The position numbers were made by a program, and so were the translations under genes. The notes beneath the pieces are model-generated. The model saw only the letters and a program-made list of their open reading frames with translations. It had not been told where the DNA came from and did no database searches. Shown one piece after another: positions 18,751 through 26,956 of a DNA stretch of 64,000 nucleotides. Source of the DNA: JAVJSD01 sp040219575 (GTDB lineage Bacteria > Planctomycetota > Planctomycetia > Pirellulales > Pirellulaceae); contig JAVJSD010000013.1 in the NCBI GenBank assembly GCA_040219575.1, positions 62,001 to 126,000 of the forward strand, written 5' to 3'. The number at the start of each line of letters is the position of its first letter. Positions within the stretch are counted from its first letter, which is position 1.

Positions 18751-19407
18751 CTAGGGAACGCGCGTCTTCGCGCCGCAGACGGGACAGGGCCGCATCATGC
18801 CTGAGAATGACTTTTGCACCGGGAACGTATGGCCGGCATGGCATCGCGCCTCGATCGCGTTCGGGTTCACTGGGGCGACGTCCGAGTTGTCGAACGACGG
18901 GCCGAGCGCCTGCGCTCCCTCCGCTTGGACCAGGCAGACTTTGCTGCAATAGCCCTTTCCTCCCCAGACCTGATCCGCAACGGGCACGAAGAACGCGCCG
19001 CACGTCGGGCAGTCGCGGCCGCCGCGGGACCTCAATCGCTCTCTCTCCATGAGCTGCGTGTACGCGCCGACACGGGTCAACCGCTCGCGGGGATTCTCGT
19101 TGAGCCGCGCCACCACTTCCGCCGGCACATCCGGATAGTCTGAGCGGTTCGACGCGGTCGACGTCTGCCAGCCCAACGCGGCGGTCACCGCCATATCCGC
19201 GGCCGACTGCGGCATATCCACTCCCGATTCGACGTACAGCACCGAAATGCACCAGAGATCGCCGCCGCAGCGCCGGCACGTGCCGTCCTCCTCGATGGGA
19301 AGCCTCCGCATCCAGGGCAGCCAATGAGCCCCCTTTCGCGCATCGGCCTTAGCGGCGCGATTGCACGACTGGCAGGTGAAGACGACGTGCGTCGGGTCGG
19401 CGGGCAT
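18751..19407 (-). CDS. Conserved hypothetical protein with multiple zinc ribbons
   Basis: A 218-residue cytoplasmic protein carrying cysteine pairs typical of zinc ribbons: FTCQSC near the start, CRRCGGDLWC near 45, CPTCGAFF near 133, YCSKVC near 152, and a terminal pair in CHAGH and CPVCG. The spacing suggests at least three structural zinc sites, so nucleic-acid or protein binding is likely, but I do not recognise the family. There is no signal peptide, membrane helix or catalytic motif. It is isolated: the nearest genes are 236 bases away on one side and about 400 on the other, and both spacers hold palindromic repeats. Confidence 0.65.
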   Translation of the reverse strand: MPADPTHVVFTCQSCNRAAKADARKGAHWLPWMRRLPIEEDGTCRRCGGDLWCISVLYVESGVDMPQSAADMAVTAALGWQTSTASNRSDYPDVPAEVVARLNENPRERLTRVGAYTQLMERERLRSRGGRDCPTCGAFFVPVADQVWGGKGYCSKVCLVQAEGAQALGPSFDNSDVAPVNPNAIEARCHAGHTFPVQKSFSGMMRPCPVCGAKTRVP

Positions 19408-19524
19408 GGGTTCGATCGAGGGCCTCGAAACGGGGCTGCGGTCGCGATCAACGTCGGATCACGTGGATAAACCGCTGTTGAACGCGGGGGCTCTGTTTGA
19501 AAGCGTTGGGAAGGCACGTTTTGC

Positions 19525-19591
19525 CGTAGCGGAAGTCGCCAGACTTCCGAGGTATTCGGTCGAATTCGGAAGTCTGGCGACTTCCGCTACG
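19525..19591. repeat. Perfect inverted repeat, GGAAGTC family
   Basis: Two perfect 26-base arms (CGTAGCGGAAGTCGCC... and its complement) with a 15-base loop. This is the best-formed member of the family in the window. It lies between convergently spaced minus-strand genes, inside the 400-base gap 19408-19809 that otherwise shows no gene. Confidence 0.9.
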
Positions 19592-19809
19592 AGTTTTCAG
19601 ACTAAGCCTAATCGGACGCCAATGGCGCGCGGCATGGATGTCGTAGGACATGCGCGCAGCGAGCGTGTATTGCTGACGGTTGTGCCTCAAATGAGACACG
19701 GGAACACGGAGCGAACACCGACGGAGCACCGCCAGGTCGTCAAGGCATTCTAACGGATGCGGCGACGCGGCTGCGACATCGGCAATCCGACCGATATCCT
19801 GCCTCCCAC

Positions 19810-20400
19810 TCAGTCGCAGAGCAACACGGTAAGCGATCGCGGGCCGTGGGCGCCGATCACCAGCGATTGCTCGATGTCGGCGGTCTTGGAGGGGCCGGAG
19901 ATGAACAGGCCGTAACCGGGCTCCTCGAACTTCAACCGGCGATACGCCTCGTGCAGGTTGTGCACGATCTCGCGCCGCGGCACGACGAGCACCAGGTGCT
20001 GCGTGATGAAGTACAGCACGCGATGCGGCAGACCGCGGTCGGTGACCCATACGGCCCCGTTCTCGGCCACCGCGAACTCGGCCGGCAGAATGGCGAGGTC
20101 GATGTCGGCCAGATCATGCGGGTCGGCGACGGCGGCGAGATCGACGTTTCCCAGGGCGACGCCTTCCACACGGCAGACGATCCGCCGGGCGTCGGCCAGA
20201 CAGGGTAGTTGACGAATCGCATCCGCCGCACCATCGCCGTTCGAGACTGCCTGGCCTTGTCCGCCTACCGACGTCAGCACTTCGAAGAAGTGCGCCACGG
20301 GGTCGGGATACGTGATCCACGCTTCCTCCAACTCCGGCAGCGGCGCGGCGGGCGTGGGATTGCGACGAATGCGGGCCAGGATGTCGGCTTTGGAACTCAT
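19810..20400 (-). CDS. lutC: LutC, L-lactate utilisation protein (LUD domain)
   Basis: 196 residues from the ATG at 20400 (an in-frame ATG lies three codons upstream). The sequence has the LUD-domain pattern shared with YkgG/LutC: an N-terminal helix SSKADILARIRR, the middle segment VDLAAVADPHDLADIDLAILPAE, and the conserved AENGAVWV and STxxIE-like end (PSKTADIEQSLVIGAHGPRSL). Together with LutA and LutB it forms the iron-sulphur L-lactate dehydrogenase complex known from Bacillus subtilis. It is the third gene of a lutA-lutB-lutC run, starting 22 bases after lutB, so it is surely co-transcribed. No regulator of the GntR type is adjacent. Confidence 0.9.
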   Translation of the reverse strand: MSSKADILARIRRNPTPAAPLPELEEAWITYPDPVAHFFEVLTSVGGQGQAVSNGDGAADAIRQLPCLADARRIVCRVEGVALGNVDLAAVADPHDLADIDLAILPAEFAVAENGAVWVTDRGLPHRVLYFITQHLVLVVPRREIVHNLHEAYRRLKFEEPGYGLFISGPSKTADIEQSLVIGAHGPRSLTVLLCD

Positions 20401-20422
20401 GCGACGCATTTCGAAGAGCGAT

Positions 20423-21820
20423 TCAGGACTGGCGGCGGCGATACTGTTGGCGGAAGCTCTTGCTCGGCGCCGGAGGCAGGTCGCGCTGTTTTCCCCACGG
20501 ATTCCAGGGACCGTAAATCAACAGTCGCGGCAGCCACCGCAATGACCAACGCCCCACGCCGCCGACGAGGTTGTACAGCCAAGGGCGGCGCAGCACCGCG
20601 CCGCCGATCCGCATCGACAAGCGCTTGGTCCAACTCAGATGGCCGGCCCGCACGATCTCGCGCCGCCAGGTGTAAAGTTGTTCGTGCAAGTTGATCTTCA
20701 CCGGGCAGACGTCGGTGCAAGAGGCGCACAGGCTGCATGCGTAGGGCAGCGTGGCGTACTTCTTCGAATCGCGGGCCGGGTTGAGGATCGAACCGATCGG
20801 GCCCGGCACAGTGGCGCCGTAGCTGTGCCCGCCGCTGCGCCGATACACCGGACATGTATTCATGCAGGCCCCGCAGCGGATGCAGTGCAGCGAGCGGCGG
20901 AAGTCGTCGCTGCCGAGGATTTCGCTGCGGCCGTTGTCGACCAGCACGATGTGCAGTTCGCCGCCGGGTCGCGGTCCGTGGAAGTGGGCCGAGTACGACG
21001 TGATCGGTTGCCCGGTGGCGCTGCGGGCCAGCAGTCGCAGGAACACCCCCAGGTGTTCGGCGCGGGGGATGAGCTTCTCGATCCCCAGGCAGGCGATGTG
21101 CAGCTTGGGGAGCGACGTGCCCAGGTCGGCGTTGCCTTCATTGGTGCAGACCACAATGCCGCCGGTCTCGGCCACGGCGAAGTTCACACCGGTGACGCCC
21201 GCATCGCAACGGAGGAACACCTCGCGGAGCCGCTGTCGGGCGGCCTCGGTGAGGTACTTGGGATCGGTGGCGCCCTCGTCCGTACCCAGCCGGTCGTGGA
21301 ACAGCTGGCCGACTTCCTCCTTTTTGATGTGGATTGCCGGCAGCACGATGTGGCTGGGCGTCTCGCCGCGGAGTTGCACGATCCACTCGCCCAAGTCGGT
21401 GTCGACCACCTCGATGCCATGCCGCTCGAGGAACGGATTGAGGTGGCACTCCTCGGTGAGCATCGACTTGCTCTTGGCGACCTTCTTTACCTCGTGCTGC
21501 TGCAACAGGCCGAGCACGATCTCGTTGTGCTCCGCGGCGTCGCCGGCCCAATGCACGACGGCGCCGCGTCGCGTGGCTTCCCGTTCGAACTGCTCCAGGT
21601 AGCCGGCCAGGTTGGCGATGGTGTGCGCCTTCACCTCGGAAGCCTTGGCCCGCAGCGTCTCCCACTCCGGCAGCGAGTTCGCCATCCGGTCGCGTTTGGC
21701 GCGGACGAACCACAGCGACTGGTCGTGCCAGTGAGCCCGATCGTCGTTGTGCGTGAAGTCGGCGGCGGCCCGGCTGTGGTCGACCTTGCGGGAATCGGTG
21801 TGGTTCGTGGCGGCGGACAT
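20423..21820 (-). CDS. lutB: LutB, iron-sulphur subunit of L-lactate dehydrogenase complex
   Basis: 465 residues from the ATG at 21820, chosen because the upstream extension is low-complexity and overlaps lutA. The first 300 residues are the LUD domain (for example AVAETGGIVVCTNEGNADL). Two 4Fe-4S ferredoxin-type motifs follow, CIRCGACMNTCP and CSLCASCTDVCP, then a basic C-terminal region. It oxidises L-lactate to pyruvate with LutA and LutC and passes electrons to the respiratory chain, probably at the cytoplasmic face of the membrane. It begins 47 bases after the lutA stop. Confidence 0.92.
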   Translation of the reverse strand: MSAATNHTDSRKVDHSRAAADFTHNDDRAHWHDQSLWFVRAKRDRMANSLPEWETLRAKASEVKAHTIANLAGYLEQFEREATRRGAVVHWAGDAAEHNEIVLGLLQQHEVKKVAKSKSMLTEECHLNPFLERHGIEVVDTDLGEWIVQLRGETPSHIVLPAIHIKKEEVGQLFHDRLGTDEGATDPKYLTEAARQRLREVFLRCDAGVTGVNFAVAETGGIVVCTNEGNADLGTSLPKLHIACLGIEKLIPRAEHLGVFLRLLARSATGQPITSYSAHFHGPRPGGELHIVLVDNGRSEILGSDDFRRSLHCIRCGACMNTCPVYRRSGGHSYGATVPGPIGSILNPARDSKKYATLPYACSLCASCTDVCPVKINLHEQLYTWRREIVRAGHLSWTKRLSMRIGGAVLRRPWLYNLVGGVGRWSLRWLPRLLIYGPWNPWGKQRDLPPAPSKSFRQQYRRRQS

Positions 21821-21867
21821 GCGCGGTGCGAAAGAGTCGTCGACGGTCGGAAAACGTTGGAAGGAGC

Positions 21868-22620
21868 TCAAGCGGGAACAGGGCGGCCGGCCAGAATCTC
21901 GGCCAGGTGCATCACCTTGATCGGTTTCTTCTGCCGCAGGATGAGGCCTTGCAGATGCATCAGGCACGACATGTCGTTGGCGGTGAGCACCTCCGTGCCG
22001 GCCGATTCATGATCGTGCAGCCGATCGAGCCCCATCATGCACGACACCGCCTCCTCGCTGACGGCGAACGTGCCGCCGAAGCCGCAGCACTCGTCCGGCC
22101 GGCTGAGCGTCACCAGCTCCACGCCGTCGAGCATTTCCAGCAGGCGGCGCGGCTTGCTGAACTCCGGACCGACCATTTCGCTGGAACTGCCCAATCGCAA
22201 CTCCCGCAGCCCATGGCAGCTTTGATGCAGGCCGACGCGATGCGGAAAGCGGCCGTCGATCTGCTCGACGTTCAGCACGTCGACCAGGAACTCGGTCAGC
22301 TCGAACACCCGCTCGCGGAGCGACTGGTACGTCGCGTCGCCGTGGAAGTACTCTTCGTAGTGATGACGGACCATCGCCGTGCAGCTTCCCGAGGGGCAGA
22401 CGACGTACTCATAGTCGGCGAACACCTCGACGAACCGCTGCGCCAGCGGCCGCGCGTCGCTCACGCAACCGGTGTTGGCCATCGGCTGGCCGCAACAGGT
22501 TTGCGCCTCGGGGAAATCGATCCGGCAGCCGAATCGCTCGAGCAACTCAACCGTGGCCAGCCCCACCTGCGGATAGAGCTGGTCGATATAGCAGGGAATG
22601 AACAGACCGACTCGGGGCAT
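21868..22620 (-). CDS. lutA: LutA, CCG-domain subunit of L-lactate dehydrogenase complex
   Basis: 250 residues from the ATG at 22620 (MPRVGLFIPCYIDQLYPQV), the standard LutA/GlcF-like opening. Two cysteine-rich CCG domains are visible, with QTCCGQPMANTG and ECCGFGGTFAV, plus the conserved cysteines CPSGSC and QSCHG that complete the two half-sites. This is the iron-sulphur partner of LutB. It is the first gene of the lactate operon. Its promoter must lie in 22621-22803, which is shared with the divergent small membrane protein gene, but no clear boxes were found. Confidence 0.92.
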   Translation of the reverse strand: MPRVGLFIPCYIDQLYPQVGLATVELLERFGCRIDFPEAQTCCGQPMANTGCVSDARPLAQRFVEVFADYEYVVCPSGSCTAMVRHHYEEYFHGDATYQSLRERVFELTEFLVDVLNVEQIDGRFPHRVGLHQSCHGLRELRLGSSSEMVGPEFSKPRRLLEMLDGVELVTLSRPDECCGFGGTFAVSEEAVSCMMGLDRLHDHESAGTEVLTANDMSCLMHLQGLILRQKKPIKVMHLAEILAGRPVPA

Positions 22621-22803
22621 GGGGCGCTCAGAAACTGACGGGCGGCAGAAGTCGTTCATCATAGTCCAAGCAGCGGTCGTCTCCCAGGAGGTCCAAGCGG
22701 CGACGGGGACGCGATTTGACTCGTAGCTTGCCACCGGGGCGGTGCTATAATCCGTACCTTACTTTCCCCATCGAATCCATCCCGTATACGACATCAGAAC
22801 GCC

Positions 22804-23061
22804 ATGCCCATCATTCCCGCGAACAACCCCATCTCGATGATCGCCTACTATCTGGGCATCTTTTCGGTGATCCCCTGCCTAGGCGCCGTGCTCTCTTTGC
22901 CCGCCATTGTGTGCGGCGTTATCGGCCTGGTAAACGCCAACAAAGATCCCCAAGTCGGCGGCAAGGGGCATGCAATCGCCGGAATCCTATTGGGGATTCT
23001 TGGCCAGCTGTTCTGGATCGCCGTCTGGTTCGCAATTGGCGTCATTTCCGCCATCGCCTGA
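22804..23061 (+). CDS. Small DUF4190-like membrane protein
   Basis: 85 residues with two membrane helices, about 14-43 and 58-83, separated by the loop NANKDPQVGGKGHAIAG. The glycine-rich junction (VCGVIGLVNA, AIAGILLGILGQ) is the signature of the DUF4190 family, which has no known function. The gene is divergent from lutA and about 165 bases upstream of the carboxypeptidase gene. The protein is probably a cytoplasmic-membrane component. Nothing in the sequence indicates a substrate or partner. Confidence 0.75.
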   Translation: MPIIPANNPISMIAYYLGIFSVIPCLGAVLSLPAIVCGVIGLVNANKDPQVGGKGHAIAGILLGILGQLFWIAVWFAIGVISAIA

Positions 23062-23225
23062 AGGGCGGTGCGGCGGTTTTTATCGAGTTCGGAAGTGATT
23101 TTCCCGGCAAGTTGCGGCGGACTCACCGAAAATCCGCCCGGGCGAGTTTAACTACTTCGCTTCACTGAACTAAGCTTGAAAACCCGAGGGATTCGCCAAT
23201 CTTCCTTTCCGCGAGAGTGCCGCTG

Positions 23226-24761
23226 ATGACACGACGACGATGGCTGACCTTGCTGCTGGTGTTGTGTCACTGCGGCGTTGCATTCTCCGACGATAACGAA
23301 CGTGAAGCCGCGAAGAAGGGCGAAAAGAAGGCCGACTCGCCGAGCGAGCGGCTGGTCACGACCGAACACAAGGTCAAGATCGGCGGCAAGGAGATCGCCT
23401 ATCAAGCCACGGCCGGAAAACTGGCCATCAAGTCCGACGAGCTCGAGTCGCGGGCCGACGTCTTCTTTGTCGCCTATACCGTCAAGCCCAAGGCCGATGA
23501 GAATCGCCCGATCACGTTCTGTTTCAACGGCGGGCCGGGCTCGTCGTCGGTGTGGCTGCATCTGGGCATGCTGGGGCCGCGACGCATCGTGCTGCCGGAA
23601 GACGCCAAACCGCTGCCGCCCCCCTACAAAGTTGAGGACAATCCCTACTCGCTGCTGGATCTGACCGACCTGGTGTTCATCGATCCGGTCAGCACCGGTT
23701 ACAGTCGGCCGGCGAAAGAGGTGAAGAAGAGCGAATTCCACGGCTACGACGAAGACGTCCGCAGCGTGGCGCAGTTCATTCACGACTACACGACCCGGTT
23801 TCAGCGATGGGGCTCGCCAAAATTCCTGTGCGGCGAAAGCTATGGCGGCATCCGCGCCGCCGGCCTCAGCGGCTACCTGCAGAATCGCTACCGTATGGAG
23901 CTGAACGGCATCCTGGTGATCTCCGGGGCGATCAACTTTCAGACGCTCCGATTCTCCGAAAGCAACGACCTGCCGTTTGTGCTCTTTCTGCCTGCTTACG
24001 CCGCCACCGCGTGGTACCACAAGGCGCTCTCGCCGACGCTGCAGGATCTCTCGCTGGAGGAGCTCGTCGCCCGGGCCGAGACCTTCGCCGAGGAGAAGTA
24101 CGCACCGGCGCTGTTCAAGGGGACGTCGATCAAGGAGAACGAGTTCAACAGCGTGGCGGCCGAATACGCGCGTTTGACGGGGCTGTCGGTCGACTATGTG
24201 AAGGCCGCCCGGCTGCGGGTTTCGATGGGGCGGTTCGGCAAGGAACTGCTGCGTGAGCGGCAGCGGACCGTCGGCCGATTCGACAGTCGCTACAGCGGCA
24301 TCGACCGCGACTCGGCCGGCGAGTCGTACGAATTCGACGCCAGCGGCGCGGCCATCTTCGGACCGTTCTCCGCCTCGCTCAACGACTACATGCGGCGGGA
24401 GCTGCAGTTCGAGGAGGAACGCGTCTACGAAATCCTGACCGGCGCCGTGCAGCCCTGGAGCTACCGCCGATTTGAAGGCGAATACGTCGACGCCTCGGAA
24501 ACGCTGCGGCAATCGATGACGGCCAACCCCTACCTCAAGCTGTTCGTCGCCTGCGGCTACTACGACCTGGCCACGCCCTTCTTCGCCATGGACTACACGC
24601 TCGACCACCTGGCCTTGCCCGAGGAGCGGCGGCCGAACGTGACCGTGAAGTACTACGAGGCGGGCCACATGATGTACGTCCACGAGCCGTCGCTGAAGAA
24701 GCTCCGCAAGGACGTCGAGGCGTTTTACAAGTCGGCCGTCTCGCAGCCGCAGATCGACTGA
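23226..24761 (+). CDS. Secreted serine carboxypeptidase, peptidase family S10
   Basis: 511 residues from the ATG at 23226. A GTG three codons upstream is also possible. A signal peptide covers about 1-21 (LTLLLVLCHCGVAF). S10 hallmarks are clear: the substrate-binding NGGPGSSS at 101-108, the nucleophile in GESYGG (Ser205), a later Asp in ACGYYDLATPF and the catalytic His in EAGHMMYVHE. Family S10 enzymes remove C-terminal residues from peptides at acidic pH. This one should act in the periplasm or outside, probably for peptide scavenging. It is followed by an oppositely oriented cytochrome gene and stands alone as a transcription unit. Confidence 0.9.
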   Translation: MTRRRWLTLLLVLCHCGVAFSDDNEREAAKKGEKKADSPSERLVTTEHKVKIGGKEIAYQATAGKLAIKSDELESRADVFFVAYTVKPKADENRPITFCFNGGPGSSSVWLHLGMLGPRRIVLPEDAKPLPPPYKVEDNPYSLLDLTDLVFIDPVSTGYSRPAKEVKKSEFHGYDEDVRSVAQFIHDYTTRFQRWGSPKFLCGESYGGIRAAGLSGYLQNRYRMELNGILVISGAINFQTLRFSESNDLPFVLFLPAYAATAWYHKALSPTLQDLSLEELVARAETFAEEKYAPALFKGTSIKENEFNSVAAEYARLTGLSVDYVKAARLRVSMGRFGKELLRERQRTVGRFDSRYSGIDRDSAGESYEFDASGAAIFGPFSASLNDYMRRELQFEEERVYEILTGAVQPWSYRRFEGEYVDASETLRQSMTANPYLKLFVACGYYDLATPFFAMDYTLDHLALPEERRPNVTVKYYEAGHMMYVHEPSLKKLRKDVEAFYKSAVSQPQID

Positions 24762-24775
24762 GTCGATGCCGCGTG

Positions 24776-24806
24776 TACGACGGACGTCCTCGTTGACGTT
24801 CTCGTC
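24776..24806. repeat. Dispersed palindrome, GGACGTCC family
   Basis: GTACGACGGACGTCCTCGTT, an imperfect palindrome centred on GACGTC, also found at 29292 and 59046. It follows the carboxypeptidase stop. Confidence 0.6.
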
Positions 24807-24847
24807 TGCTGAATGCCCTGCCCTTTCGCGACGAACGAAGCAGCCGG

Positions 24848-26731
24848 TCAGTGCACGAGCTGGAATTCCGGCAGCATGAACACGGCCCACAGCAGATCGG
24901 CGAGCCCTTCACGCGAAAGCGGCGCGCCGGCGATCTCCCGGGCGATGCGGCGTTCCTCGTCGGTTGGTTCTCGCGACAGGGCGGCGAAATAAAGGTGGTC
25001 GACCGCTTCGTCGGCCGTCCAGTCGGGATGCTCGCGGAGCAGATTCGTCGCGCCGCGATCGAGCGTGGCGGCCAGGATCGGGCCGTTGGAAAGGTCGAGC
25101 GCCTGCAACGTCGTGAGATCGTCCGGCCGCGTGGTGACCACCTGCTCGCGATTGGGACGTCCGAGGGAGCGCATCAGTGCGTCGGAGACCACCAGCGAGG
25201 CCCGCACCGGCGCTTCGCCGCGTTTCTCGAATCCCGCCGCCGGTTTGGCCGGCGCGGTTGCGGTGATCCGCCAGATGGCGTCGAGAAACTGTTCGGCCGT
25301 CATTCGCCGCGCGATCGGTCCGTGGAATAAGAACGCGCCGTCGGTCGCCAGCGAGTCCTGCAGGGAGACGCACCGCCCCTGGTACGCGTCGGACGTGGCG
25401 ATCAGCTGCAGCGTGCGCTGGAGATCGTAATCGTGCGCGACCAGATCGGCGGCGAGATACTCCAGCAGGTCCTCGCTCCAGGGTTCGTTGGCCATCACGT
25501 CGACCGGATGCACGACGCCCCGGCCCATCAGACGATGCCACAGTCGGTTGACGATCGTGCGGGCGAATCGGCCGTTCTTCGGAGACGTGAGGAGCTGCGC
25601 ACACTGCGCGAGTCGCTGGTCGCGGGACTCGTTCGGATCGATCGCGCCAAGCTGGGGATACACGAACTTCGCCTGGGCCATCTCGCCAGTCGGCTGATCG
25701 CAGCGATGAATCTCCAGCGGCCGATCGCTGATCACCGCCGCCAGTCCGTAGGAGTCGACGAGCTTCCAGTCGTCGATGAAGCTGTCGTGGCAGGAGGCGC
25801 ATTTGAGGTTGATGCCCAGGAACACCTGGCCGACGTTCTGCGCGAACTGAATCTCCTGCACCTGGCTGGCGTTCACGCGGCCGCGCCACTTGATGCCGTG
25901 AATAAATCCGGCCGAGTCGGGCGTGGGGGCGATCAACTCGCGGACGAACTGGTCGTAGGGTTTGTTCTCCAGCAGGGCGGCGTACAGCCAGGTGGTGATC
26001 TGCCTGCGGCCGCCGTCGATGAAGCCGGTTCCGGCGTAGTCGTTGCGAAGCAGGTCGTTCCAGAAGGTAAGCCAGTGCTCGGCGTAGGCCTGCTTGTCGT
26101 CGAGCAGACGCTGGATCGCGCGGCGGCGTTTGTCTTGCGACGTGTCGCGCTGGAATGCGCAAACCTGCTCGGGCGTGGGAAGCAGGCCGATGAGGTCGAG
26201 GGAAGCACGCCGCAGGAATGCCGCGTCGTCGATCGGCTGAGGAGGTATAAGCTCGTATTCGGCGTAGTGTCGCCAGAGCAACCGATCGAGCGGATGTTCA
26301 CGTCCCGGCCTGCTGGGCGGAAGCGCAACGGTCTGCAACGCGAGCGGCGCCTTATAGGTGCGGTGCTTGAAGGAGAAGCCCTCCTGCCACGGCAGTCCGG
26401 CGTCGATCCACTTCTCCAAGAGCGCGACTTCCTCTTTCGACAGCGGCGGACCCTTGGGCGGCATCCGCAGATCGACGTCGTCGCTGGTCACGCGTTCGAT
26501 CAGCGGGCTTGCGGCGCTCCTACCCGGCTGCGCGACCCCGGCCGCCAGCAGCGACTGCCGCGTATTGAGCGACAGGTCGCCCTTGGAGGCGCCGCCGGTG
26601 TGGCACTCGCCGCACCGGGCTTTGATCAGCGGCGCGATGTCGTGGGCGAAATCGAGTTTGTCTTCGGCCTGCGCCGACGTTGTATGGCAAAACGATGCCA
26701 GAAGTAAAGCGAAGAAGGCAAGAACGCTCAA
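24848..26731 (-). CDS. Cytochrome c / DUF1549 / DUF1553 (PSD1-type) planctomycete protein
   Basis: About 627 residues. The N-terminal signal sequence (LSVLAFFALLLASFC) precedes a haem-binding CGECH (Planctomycete cytochrome C domain). DUF1549 follows (FLRRASLDLIGLLPTPEQV, with a second CASCH), then DUF1553 (TIVNRLWHRLMGRGVVHPVDV). Such proteins are abundant and characteristic in planctomycetes. They are thought to be extracytoplasmic and associated with polymer degradation, but no activity is established. The start is uncertain: a TTG at 26731 lies just before the signal sequence. The frame stays open to a TTG at 26857, but that extension is encoded by repeat sequence (see 26744-26766). Confidence 0.88.
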   Translation of the reverse strand: MSVLAFFALLLASFCHTTSAQAEDKLDFAHDIAPLIKARCGECHTGGASKGDLSLNTRQSLLAAGVAQPGRSAASPLIERVTSDDVDLRMPPKGPPLSKEEVALLEKWIDAGLPWQEGFSFKHRTYKAPLALQTVALPPSRPGREHPLDRLLWRHYAEYELIPPQPIDDAAFLRRASLDLIGLLPTPEQVCAFQRDTSQDKRRRAIQRLLDDKQAYAEHWLTFWNDLLRNDYAGTGFIDGGRRQITTWLYAALLENKPYDQFVRELIAPTPDSAGFIHGIKWRGRVNASQVQEIQFAQNVGQVFLGINLKCASCHDSFIDDWKLVDSYGLAAVISDRPLEIHRCDQPTGEMAQAKFVYPQLGAIDPNESRDQRLAQCAQLLTSPKNGRFARTIVNRLWHRLMGRGVVHPVDVMANEPWSEDLLEYLAADLVAHDYDLQRTLQLIATSDAYQGRCVSLQDSLATDGAFLFHGPIARRMTAEQFLDAIWRITATAPAKPAAGFEKRGEAPVRASLVVSDALMRSLGRPNREQVVTTRPDDLTTLQALDLSNGPILAATLDRGATNLLREHPDWTADEAVDHLYFAALSREPTDEERRIAREIAGAPLSREGLADLLWAVFMLPEFQLVH

Positions 26732-26743
26732 CGACTTTCTCGC

Positions 26744-26766
26744 CCTTGCTGGCGCAACGGGCTCGG
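26744..26766. repeat. Half copy of the GCGCAACGGGCTCG repeat
   Basis: CTTGCTGGCGCAACGGGCTC matches one arm of the perfect inverted repeat at 61714-61773. It lies in the possible N-terminal extension of the DUF1549/1553 gene. Confidence 0.7.
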
Positions 26767-26956
26767 ACGTAACCGGCGGGCGCGTCGCGCCGTCAAGGGA
26801 GGCCGTTGGGTAAACCACAGAGTTCACAGGGGGCACAGAGAAGCAGGGCATGTTCAATCTTCGTTCGGTCTTGCGTCGAGATCGCGAATGAAAGGCCGGT
26901 GACGGGGCTGGCGGCGTTCCATTCTAACCAACGCGGCGGCCGGCGACGTCGTCCAA

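Noticed and set aside
23148..24890. A 580-codon minus-strand frame over the carboxypeptidase
   Set aside because: Antisense shadow of a gene with an intact S10 catalytic triad.
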